NCBI RefSeq assembly: GCF_000003815.2
Contig: NW_023365705.1
Span: forward strand, 54,903-91,815
Direction: 5' to 3'
DNA length: 36,913 bases
From: Branchiostoma floridae
Lineage: Eukaryota > Chordata > Leptocardii > Amphioxiformes > Branchiostomatidae
Shown here piece after piece: positions 1 through 12,000 of the stretch (positions are counted from its first letter, which is position 1; each line of letters begins with the position of its first letter). The notes below the pieces were generated by a model. That model ran no database searches and had not been told where the DNA came from. It was given only the letters and a program-made list of their open reading frames with translations. Made by a program: the position numbers and the translations under genes.

Positions 1-18
1 TATTTTTCGAATCTGCAG

Positions 19-78
19 GTTGAGCACCCCTGCACAGAGATGGTGGCCGATGTCAACCTTCCCGCTGCTCAACTACAG
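19..78 (+). CDS. ACACA: ACC exon: biotin carboxylase VEHPCTEM segment
   Basis: The exon follows an AG at 17-18 and ends before GT at 79. It encodes 20 residues beginning [18 protein letters not shown], the conserved (Q)VEHP stretch of the ATP-grasp active site of biotin carboxylases. It starts and ends in phase 0. Confidence 0.93.
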
Positions 79-3000
79 GTTTGTTATAGATTCTAAATAT
101 GATTATCATAATAACAATGCTGCAAATTGCATTCATTTTTCATGTCTATTGTATCGCAATTTGTACTCTTTTATGTCTAATTGTATCATTATTTGTACTT
201 TTTCATGCCTATTGTATCACATTGCACTCACTTTTTTTATGTCCATGCGGCCCCCCCTATATATATACACAGGTAGCCATGGGCGTTCCCCTGTACCGGA
301 TTAAGGACATCCGGCTGCTCTATGGGGAGGACCCTTGGGGGGACACACCCATAGACTTTGACAGGTGAGTAGCAGACCACCTAAATGTCTTTCGTTGGTT
401 CCTTACCTTACTGATAATAATTGCAGGATAGAGTATGCCATCTGTTACAGAGCTGTAGCTGCCATGATTGTAGATTATGAAAGTTTACTTGCAAGTTCAT
501 GCCCATAGTATGTACATGGTACAAATAAGATAGGGATCATGCATGTAACAATGAACTATGATAAATATTATTGTACAAAGAGACTGCTGGAATACTAGTG
601 TTGACTATATCTAGATAGGTTGGGTTATGAGCACCATTATGAGCATGAAAGCTCAAATATGGGTAGTAAGCATAAAGATTCTTGACAGTGGGCTTTCTTA
701 ATGCTTCTCTTTTTTATCGTCTGGCCTCATCATTAATGCTCTGTGCCTGAGGAGATTGTTATGACAAAGCAACAACAATTTTTGAATAAATGTTTCCCTC
801 CCTCCAGCCCAGTACACAGGCCGGTACCGAGAGGTCATGTCATCGCCGCCAGGGTCACCAGCGAAAACCCAGATGAGGTAACTTTTCACTACTCCTTCAT
901 CCCCCTAGTTACAAAGAAGCGTACACATTGTCCAAAGTATCAATGACTTAAACCCTAGCCTGTACCCCCCAGGGATTTAAGCCCAGCTCCGGGACCGTGC
1001 AGGAGCTGAATTTCCGCAGCAGTAAGAACGTCTGGGGGTACTTCAGTGTGTTAGTGTGTTAGTGTGAGGTACTGGTGCTGTATAACCAACCCCTGTTCCC
1101 CTCCCCCAGGGGTTTAATACTCTTCCCCTCTCCCCAGGGATTTAAGCCCAGCTCCGGGACTGTACAGGAGCTGAATTTCCGCAGCAGTAAGAACGTGTGG
1201 GGCTACTCCAGCATGTCAGTGTGTTAGTGTGTAAGTGTGAGGTACTGGTGCTGTATAACCAACCCTGTTTCCCCTCCCCCCAGGGATTTAAGCCCAGCTC
1301 CGGGACCGTACAGGAGCTGAATTTCCGCAGCAGTAAGAACGTGTGGGGGTACTTCAGCGTGTCGGCCAGCGGAGGTCTGCACGAGTTCGCTGACTCGCAG
1401 TTCGGACACTGCNNNNNNNNNNNNNNNNNNNNNNNNNNNNNNNNNNNNNNNNNNNNNNNNNNNNNNNNNNNNNNNNNNNNNNNNNNNNNNNNNNNNNNNN
1501 NNNNNNNNNNNNNNNNNNNNNNNNNNNNNNNNNNNNNNNNNNNNNNNNNNNNNNNNNNNNNNNNNNNNNNNNNNNNNNNNNNNNNNNNNNNNNNNNNNNN
1601 NNNNNNNNNNNNNNNNNNNNNNNNNNNNNNNNNNNNNNNNNNNNNNNNNNNNNNNNNNNNNNNNNNNNNNNNNNNNNNNNNNNNGTCAGAAGTACAATAT
1701 GGGAATCACATTGAACGAGAAAGTCAAGTACCTCATCTAGCTTGTGATCACAATTTGGCATCTTCCTATTTTGGCTTCACTGTTCCCAAACTTGAAGTGT
1801 CCTTCTGGGGAGAGTTCCACACGACTGAAGAGTACCTCATCTAACTTGTGATTGTAACTTGCCATTTTCCCACTAACTGTTTGTCATCCTTTTGCTTGTT
1901 CCCAGGAACATGGTGATAGCACTAAAGGAGTTGTCCATCCGAGGAGATTTCCGCACGACTGTCGAGTACCTCATCAAGCTGCTGGAGACCGACACCTTCC
2001 AGAATAACGCCATCAGCACCGGCTGGCTGGACAGGCTCATCGCCGAGAAAGTACAGGTAGATACCTGATGAGCAACAGTTTTTAATTGTCAACTTTATGT
2101 TGATACACTTGATAAGATCTGTATGAATGTAGGTGGTATAAGTCAGACACCTTCCAGAACAACGCCATCAGCACCGGCTGGCTGGACAGACTCATCGCCG
2201 AGAAAGTACAGGTAAATTCCAGACAGCAACAGTTGTTTTTTTAAACTTTATTTTTATACACCTGATAAGATCTGTATGAATGTAGGCTGTATAAGTGAGA
2301 CACCTTCCAGAACGACACCATCAGCACCGGACAGACTCATCGCAGAGAAAGTACATGTAGATAGCCAATGGGCAACNNNNNNNNNNNNNNNNNNNNNNNN
2401 NNNNNNNNNNNNNNNNNNNNNNNNNNNNNNNNNNNNNNNNNNNNNNNNNNNNNNNNNNNNNNNNNNNNNNNNNNNNNNNNNNNNNNNNNNNNNNNNNNNN
2501 NNNNNNNNNNNNNNNNNNNNNNNNNNNNNNNNNNNNNNNNNNNNNNNNNNNNNNNNNNNNNNNNNNNNNNNNNNNNNNNNNNNNNNNNNNNNNNNNNNNN
2601 NNNNNNNNNNNNNNNNNNNNNNNNNNNNNNNNNNNNNNNNNNNNNNNNNNNNNNNNNNNNNNNNNNNNNNNNNNNNNNNNNNNNNNNNNNNNNNNNNNNN
2701 NNNNNNNNNNNNNNNNNNNNNNNNNNNNNNNNNNNNNNNNNNNNNNNNNNNNNNNNNNNNNNNNNNNNNNNNNNNNNNNNNNNNNNNNNNNNNNNNNNNN
2801 NNNNNNNNNNNNNNNNNNNNNNNNNNNNNNNNNNNNNNNNNNNNNNNNNNNNNNNNNNNNNNNNNNNNNNNNNNNNNNNNNNNNNNNNNNNNNNNNNNNN
2901 NNNNNNNNNNNNNNNNNNNNNNNNNNNNNNNNNNCTTGAAAGATTAAGAAAACATTAATTTGAAAAGAAATGGCTGGGAAGAGAACTGAACTATGACTAG

Positions 3001-6000
3001 TCCCTCCCTGAAACTGTGTGTACCAGTGGAGGAATAAAGAAAAGACTTGACTTGACCTCTGGTGCATACTTACCTCAGACGGAGACTAGTTATAATGTTG
3101 ATGTCACAGGTCACATCCCTGGACCAGCAAATTAATTTACAAAAATGTGTGTAGGAAGGCCTTACATTTCCCCCCCCTCCCCTCCAGGTGACCCGCCAGT
3201 CCCCCAGCTCCTACTTCCTTATGATGAACGACTCCACCATCGAAGTCGACGTGCACAGGTAGCGTGTTTTTGTTTTGTTTGGTTGTTTCTTCTGATCCCC
3301 TCATATGCTATGAGCTTTGAATACAATCATTTACTAGTATTCATATCTGGTCCTGAATTGCTGACTGAACCCCTGACTGAACTTGACTTTTACTATGCAC
3401 TATACTTATGTGGAAAAGATGAATTTGTAGATCTTTACAGAATGGATGAACAAAGAACTTTAACCTTCTCCCTCCTGAATAACCCCTGATGATGAACAAT
3501 AGAGAATTGGTCGTATAACAGCTACTTCAGTGCTGAACATTGAATTTGTTCCCCCTTCCACATGTTGTGACTGAGTGGTCTCCCCCTGAATCTTTTATGC
3601 ATATTGGTTTATGGCGGTCTCATCCCAATGTTTAATGGCACATTAATTAAAATTTAATAAATGTTCTCCACAGGTTGAGTAATGGGGTCTCCTACCAACG
3701 TATGACAGCATGCTTTAAATGTTCCCCCCAGGTTGAGTGATGGTGGTCTCCTCCTGTCATTCGACGGCAACAGCTACACGACCTACATGAAGGAGGAGGT
3801 GGATCGCTACCGCGTCGTCATCGGCAACAAGACCATCGTGTTTGAGAAGGAAAACGACCCGTCCGTGCTGAGGTGAGCTTTGATTTTATTTGTTGTACAT
3901 GCAATGTATTCAGCTGTCTTACAGCTCAGGTTGTTCAGTCTTAGCCAAAACTGTTGTTGAACAAAGGCAAATGGAACTGCCAATACACAGAAGAAGACTT
4001 TTTTCCAAATTCTAATTTGCAGTATATAATGTTTGATAGGCTTATATATGCCACATTCTTCTTCTACTGGCTTCTATGCATTTACATGTGTGTACTTAGT
4101 TCCTTGAAGTTTTCCCCAAGACTGTTTTTAAAATCACCTCGTCATTGGAGATGTAGGTCATTGTGTCCTCAAAGTTTGGTGCAAATACTCATTCCTGAAG
4201 ATTGCCGTGTCCTTGTCCAGGTCTCCTTCAGCGGGGAAGCTGATCCACTACCTGGTGGAGGACGGAGGTCACGTGTTCAGCGGGCAGGCTTATGCCGAGA
4301 TCGAGGTCATGAAGATGGTCATGGCGCTCACCGTCACCGAGAGTGGATGGTAAGATTATAATAGACTCTAGTGCTGGTTCATTCTCAAACCTTACCCAGC
4401 TACAACTGTTAGTCATAGGGCTCACCGTCACTGAGAGCGGATGGTAAGGGGTGCCAAGCAATGAGGGATGGTGACTATAAGCAGTGCTACAACGCTAAGC
4501 AACTACTTTGATTATTGTCTCTTTCTCTTATGAAAATGAATGAAAGAGGGGCACTCAGTGGTATTTCTGTGGTTTCTACTTAGTTTGTAATGATTTTAAT
4601 GAAGACCTTTTTCTATTTCTAAAGATGAAGAAAAATCCATAAATAATTTCATTCTCAGAGGTACTGTATATATTTTAGCCTTTCCTTTTTGTGACATAGA
4701 ATTGTCCTGAGGTATTGTTAGTAATTTGTTTGTTTAAAAAGTGTTGTTGTTCTGTTCACTCTAGCGTCCATTTTGTGAAGCGAGCTGGAGCCATCCTGAG
4801 CCCAGGCAGCGTGGTAGCCAACCTGGCCTTAGATGACCCCAGTAGAGTTCAGCAGGCACAGGTCTTCACTACAGGCTTCCCCACACATCACAACGTGGAT
4901 CTCAAAGGGGAGAAAATCAACCTGGTGAGTCCGCTAACCTTTACCCTCTGACCTTTATAACTCTGACCTGAGCCTTAGATGACCCCAGTAGAGTCCAGCA
5001 GGCACAGGTCTTCACTACAGGCTTCCCCACTCATCACAATGTGGATCTTAAAGGGGAGAAAATCAACCTGGTGAGTCCGCTAACCTTTACCCCCTGACCT
5101 TGTATGAACTCTGAACCATTACAGGCTGAGAATCTTGTGGCTGCTGAACACAACTTTGTTGCTGATTTTGTGGCAGCATAAACATTTATTTGTTTGAGTT
5201 TCTTTCTTTATAAATGGGCCATTCCAGGAAAAAGGGGGCAGGACAAATATATGAAGGTGTTTTTCTTCATGTTCTACATGATATCAGTACTGTTCACTCA
5301 TCATGCTGTTTGTTGCTGTCCAGATTTTCCAGGATGCGAGACAGAAGCTGGAGAATGTGATGAGAGGGTACTGCCTGCCTAACCCATACTTCAAACAGAA
5401 GGTATGCCTGTGTTGCTATCAATACACTTTATATTTAGCTGTGTAGGCTGAGTAGGCAAGCTTGCTACCTCTGGTGCATTCTCTCCACAGACAAGTAGAA
5501 TGGAAAATAATCCACTGCAAATTATGAAACATTCATCGGGATTTTATGTTCATTTTGACCTCTTTGAAGCAACCTTATGGCCCAGCAAATAACCTTGGCT
5601 TCAAGTGCTGCAATACAGAATTGTTTTAAGCATGAATCCAAAAATAAAAATTTGGCAGACGTAAATGATTTTACTGTACTACAACCTTTGTTTTCTCCCC
5701 AGGCCAAGGAGTCAGTGGAGACCCTGATGCGTTGCCTGAGAGACCCCACGCTGCCGCTGTTGGAACTGCAGGAGGTGATCTCCACCACCTCCGGCCGCAT
5801 CCCCGTACAGGTGGAGAGGGCAATACGGAAACACCTGTCCACCTACGCCTCCAACATCACCTCAGTACTCTGCCAGTTCCCCAGTCAGCAGGTGAGTACA
5901 AAAGGGAAAGTCTCAGGTAAAGAAAAGTGAAAGTATGTCAGTATCCCTGTACAGGTGGAGCGGGCGATCAGGAAACACCTGTCCACTTACGCCTCCAACA

Positions 6001-9000
6001 TCACAACCGTACTCGGCCAGTTCAAACCCAAGTCAGCAGGTGAATGAAAAGTGAAATTCTCAGGTAAAGGAAAATCAAAGTATCAGGGTCCCTGTACAGG
6101 TAACTAACCATAAGCAATGGTAAAGGCAACTCAAAATGTCATAATGATGATTTTACCTTTTCAACAGTCAAACTGCTCCTCTACTGTGTATAATGGTGTA
6201 ATCAGTTCATCCACAGCCTCTGGTATGTTGATGTAGCACAAAATGTCCAATGTTACCGAGTAATTGACAGTCGTGTTTGTTGTCTCCCAACAGATCGCGA
6301 CAGTGATTGACAGCCATGTTTGTTCTGACAGGTCGCGACAGTGATAGCGACAGTGATTGACAGCCATGTTTGTTCTGACAGGTCGCGACAGTGATAGCGA
6401 CAGTGATTGACAGCCTTGTTTGTTCTGACAGATTGCGACAGTGATTGACAGTCGTGTCTGTTCTCCCCTGACAGATTGCGACAGTGATTGACAGCCACGC
6501 AGCCACCCTGCAGAAGCGCGCGGAGAGAGACAACTTCTTCCTGAACACGCAGACGATCGTGCAGCTGGTGCAGAGGTACCGCAGCGGGATCCGGGGACAC
6601 ACCAAGACTGTCGTACAGGATCTCCTTAAGATGTACCTCAAGACGGAGTCTCAGTTCCAACATGGTAAGGAGATAGCTCTTAAGGTTCTATTGGAGCTGG
6701 GTTAGGTTTGAGAGTGAACCAGCGGGAAGATTGTACAATGTACATGTGTTTCTTAGGCTTCTATTGGAGCTGGGTTAGGTTTGAGAGTGAACCAGCGGGA
6801 TCCGGGGGCACACCAAGACGGTCATGCAGGATCTCCTTAAGATGTACCTCAAGACGGAGTCACAGTTCCAACATGGTGAGGAGATAGTTTCTTAGGCTTC
6901 TATTGGAGCTGGGTTAGGTTTGAGAGTGAACCAGCGGGATCCGGGGACACACCAAGACGGTCGTACAAGATCTGCTTAAGATGTACCTCAAGACAGAGTC
7001 TCAGTTCCAGCATGGTGAGTGTGTTTCTTAGGCTTCTATTGGAGCTGGGTTAGGTTTGAGAGTGAACCAGCTGGATCCGCGGCCACACCAAGACGGTCGT
7101 ACAGGACCTGCTCAGGATGTACCTCAAGACGGAGTCTCAGTTTCAACATGGTGAGGAGATAGTACATGTGTTTCTTAGGCTTCTATTGGAGCTGGGTTAG
7201 GTTTGAGAGTGAACCAGCAGGATCCGCGGCCACACCAAGACGGTTGTGCAGGATCTACTCAGGATGTACCTGAAGACGGAGTCTCAGTTTCAACATGGTG
7301 AGGAGATAGTACATGTGTTTCTTAAGCTGCTTATAGGATCTCCTTAGGATGTACCTCAGACCTCAGGATGGAGTCCCAGTTTCAGCATGGTGAGGAGATA
7401 AGTGTGTTTCTTAGTCTGTTGAAGACACTGTCTTCCAAGGGTACTAACTAAGCATGTTTCTTACTTAGTCCTCTTAGGGTGTACCTTAAGGTGAAGTCCA
7501 GTTCCAACATCATAAGGAACTAGACTAAGTACTATGTTTTTAGTCTTCTGAGGATGCATCGTAAGATATAGTCCATGTTGTAACATCGTAAGGGGCTTAA
7601 GTATATGTAAGGAGCTAGTGTGTTTGGTATTCTTCTTAGGGTGTCCAATAAGACATAGTCCATGTTCTAACATGGTAGGGAGGTAGTTTGTTTCTTTAGT
7701 CTACACAGTTCCTGTCCCAACATAGTAAACAGTCTTGTTTCTTAGGCTCTTTGATACTGTCATCTGTAAAGGGCTTACTTAAGACAGATTCCATGTTCAA
7801 CAACTGTAAAGTAATCTTGTCAATTGCATGTGTGTAGCTTTGTGCAATATTTTTGGAAAATACAGAATATTAATTAGTATCAATTTATTACTACATCATG
7901 CCCAGGTTGCTACTCCAAGTCTCTTACTGTCTTAGTCTTAAAATTATTAATTGATCTGATCAATGACATGGAATTTCTTCACACAGTAGTCGTTGGAATT
8001 CTTTGCAGATTTTGTTGAATCGTTATAACATCATGACATTTGTGTGTGCGTGTGTTTATGTGCAGGTTCGTATGACAAGTGCGTGGCTCTACTGAGGGAG
8101 AAGAACAAAGACAACATGGAGGAAGTTCTGGCCAACATCTTCACCCACTCACAGGTGAGGCACTGCTGTAGGCAAGCTGGCCTGGTGGTTTGCTTTAAAC
8201 CTATCCATCATTTATCCCCGCAGTTATACATATTGGGCAACAGAGGTTGTGATAGACAGACCAAGGAGATCTTGACACGGGTGCATCATCATATGCCAGG
8301 GCAGGAGTTGGCTAATCTTCACACCGTGCTTCCAAGCAGCTCTCACAGTGCAGTAGGTTCACACTGGCAAGGCCGCACACTGTGATGTGCTTCTGAACAC
8401 ACTCCAACCAAGAGTTCCTTAGAGCAACTGCCATTTGGAGATGGTGTAGATGCAGCCACTGGCTCGTTCCATGTGTCTGTACCACCAGAGTCAGCCAAAC
8501 TATTTGCTCATGACGACTTCATTAGTCTTTACTTGCAGGTGTCTAAGATGAACCAGTTAGTGATCATGTTGATTGACCACCCGTGCAAGGGTTAGGGTTA
8601 GCGTTAGGGTTATGGCTAGGCTTGCAGTACCGGTACTTGATGTTTAACCCCAGGTGTCTAAGATGAACCAGTTAGTGATTGTGCTGTACATGTGCGAGTA
8701 GTGGTGCGTACCTAAACTCATATTCAGGTTCAGGTCCGGATTCAGGTCCAGCAGTTCAGGTTCAGGTCCAGACTTTAAGTCCGGACCTGAATTCATCTTT
8801 CCATACTATGTGCACTAGAATTTTTTTTTTGAAGGGGAGGGGGGATGGTGCATATAAAATTGCATGTTAGCATGAATTGAAATGCAATGTGAAAACTATA
8901 TGCAAATTATATGAGCCAGTGTTAACATGAAATGTTTTTTGTCTTTTGGTACCNNNNNNNNNNNNNNNNNNNNNNNNNNNNNNNNNNNNNNNNNNNNNNN

Positions 9001-12000
9001 NNNNNNNNNNNNNNNNNNNNNNNNNNNNNNNNNNNNNNNNNNNNNNNNNNNNNCAAAAAAAGGGAATATAAGTGACAGATAGCTTTTTGCAAGTCCGGAC
9101 CTGGGCTCCTGACATTAGGGTTTTTTTGGATTTGGACCTAAACATTTTTAGGTCCAATTCTAAGTCCGGGCTTTAGGCAATTCTAAGTCCGGGCTTTAGG
9201 TACGCACCACTATGTGCGAGTGTTTGGGTTAGGATTAGGGTCAGGTTTAGGCTTATGTTTACAGTATGTCATGTCCTACCTCAGGTGTCTAAGATGAACC
9301 AGCTGTGACCACCTGTGTGTATAATTGCAGGTGTCTAAGATGAACCAGCTGTGACCACCTGTGTGTATAATTGCAGGTGTCTAAGATGAACCAGCTGTGA
9401 CCACCTGTGTGTATAATTGCAGGTGTCTAAGATAAACCAGCTGTGACCAGCTGTGTGTATGATTACAGGTGTCTTAGATGAACCAGCTGTGACCACCTGT
9501 GTGTATAATTGCAGGTGGCTAAGATGAACCACCTGTGTGTATAATTGCAGGTGGCTAAGATGAACCACCTGTGTGTATAATTGCAGGTGGCTAAGATGAA
9601 CCACCTGTGTGTATAATTGCAGGTGGCTAAGATGAACCACCTGTGTGTATAATTGCAGGTGTCTAAGATGAACCAGCTGTGACCACCTGTGTGTATAATT
9701 GCAGGTGTCTAAGATGAACCAGCTGTGACCACCTGTGTGTATAATTGCAGGTGGCTAAGATGAACCAGCTGGTGATCATGCTGATTGACCACCTGTGCGA
9801 GCGAGAGCCGGGCCTGACCGACGACCTGACCAGCATCCTCAGCGAGCTCACGACCTTGAACAAGACGGAAAACTCCAAGGTCGCTCTCCGAGCCAGACAG
9901 GTAGGAAAACGTCTCTGATTTTGTTGAATAAGTTTATTGCAAATTCCTGCCGGAGAGCTAATTGCAAGTGACCTGAAAGGGGAAGGTCATATAATGTAGA
10001 ACAGTATAGCATGTGTCTACTCTAGCCAATAAGTTAAGACACTACATTCTTATCAGGTTCAACTTCTTTTTCTGAGACATTGGAAGACAAAAGATCCCGC
10101 CTTTTCGGTAACTTTCTGTAATGCGTAGATTCTGTGATGTTAGGAGGAGAGTAGTTTTCTTTCGTCTGTAAACACAGAAATGAGGGAGGAATTTTGTGGC
10201 CTCTTTGAAGACCTCCTTTCTTTTGCGATCGTAGAAGGAACAGTTTGAACTAGAATGTATTGCTTTAAATTTGGAACTTCATGTTGAGTTTCTCCCTGAC
10301 TTCATAGTCACCAAATGGTGCAGGAAGGGTTGCAAAGCAGTGCGGGTAAAGAGGGAAGTCTGCCATCTCTGACTGCCTTTGTAATGTTTCAATGTTCACC
10401 ATGATGATGATGATGATGATGGCCAGTTGTTTGCGTTCCATAATCAGTAGGAAGGTGTGTTTGTGTGAGAGAAGCACAATTTTTAGCAAAGTTCTTGTTA
10501 AGCCTTCCTGTGAACATCATGGTAATGTCCTGTCCTAGGTGCTGAAATGACTGTTCAGGAGCATATACTAAAAGACAATATTTATTCCACACATTATCGC
10601 TGTACTTTGGTTGCTCGAGGCATGTGGGCCAAAGAGTCAGAAGAATTGGGAACATCCTTATCCTGTCTTGATTTATGGTTTTTATGCATACTAAATAGTT
10701 ATTTGCTGAAATGGGCTTAGCTATCATCAGAATGAAAGTTGTCTGTTACCATGTTGTTGAGGACTGTGGTAATTGAATAACATATCAAGAAATATCATTA
10801 TGATTTAGAAGTGACTTTTAATCTAATCCTGAAGCCTGTTTTCTTTTCAGCTTCATAAAAATAATGAAATCATGATAGTTATAGACCAAGAAGAATAACT
10901 TAATATGTTAGATAAACTTATGCCAAATAACATGAATTTGCTCATTGGCAAGCAATTGGAAATGATTTTGGAAACAGACATTTCATACAGCATCCACTGT
11001 CTTTCAACAGTGACAATGAGTAAGATTAGTTGATCAGCAGATTTATAAACAAAACCTATGAATTTTTTTTATATCCGAATGAGTTGTAGTCACACACTGT
11101 TGTTCAACCTTTGAAGGTGAACTGGAGACTGGTCTGATTTTCATGACCAAGCTCTTAATGGAAAAGTTGCCCCACTTCATGGCATTGCCGTGTTCTTTTG
11201 CGTCTCCATTATTATCGCCATAGTAACACCAAGGAGCGACGTTTATGTTGCCCCGTTCCTCCCTTGGGGCCTTGCTTAGATCGGACCCCCCCACATGATT
11301 GTCCTGATCAGGGGGGGAGAATTTTGTACCATTTAGAGGCCCCAGGACGTCCCCTGCTGTACCCGAGTATTCACCAAAGGTCACCATGTATCCGGAAACT
11401 TCATCCCCCACCCCGAACTGTTCATAGTCTGCGTACAGCCAGTCACTGTCCCAGGCCTTCAGATCAACACGAAGGGTATCTTTCTGGGTATATAGCCAAT
11501 GAATTTTCTCAAGTCCCAACCAGAAGTTTTTGTCTTCTTCCAAAGCCCCAAACCCAGTGCTATACGAGTCCTGCGTTCTGTCCCAGTCAGTTGTGCCTTG
11601 GTTGTTCTGGATAACTGTCCAGCCACTGTCAGAATCAAAGTCGCAGTAGACCTGGAATGGGAATGGGGCAACGTCTGGTCGGATCACGTAAACCCCATCG
11701 GCGTCAAAACCATGTTGGTAAAGGTCCTGGCAGTCTGCAAGTAATAAGTCATGTTTGATTGAGATGGATTTTACTCGTAGGGACGAGGAGGTATCAAAAT
11801 AAAGGAGCTGACATGCAAAAATATGTTTGAGTTTGAGTTTTATACTGAAACTCCTAAGAAAAATACATTGTACAACTAAGTCGAACTCCACAAAAGTTAT
11901 CCGCTGTATGTAGGGCACAGTATTGCAAGGTGGAGCCCAACCCTCTCCTTCCATTGCCTTTTATCCCCCCAACCATAGTCAGGTTCCCATTTTTACACCT

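Noticed and set aside
1354-3067. Long frames spanning N runs
   Set aside because: Their length comes from undetermined bases read as X. No real coding content is visible.
4973-5070. A second, mutually exclusive ACC exon
   Set aside because: The copy begins mid-exon without an acceptor and pyrimidine tract of its own, so it is treated as a duplication product.
8588-9250. Interstitial telomere repeat
   Set aside because: Only a few imperfect TTAGGG-like words (GGTTAGGGTTAGCGTTAGGG and GGTTAGGATTAGGGTCAGG) occur, too few for a telomeric tract call.
9335-9878. Minus-strand frames rich in HLQLYTQVV repeats
   Set aside because: They are shadows of the 46/36-bp exon-echo array on the opposite strand.
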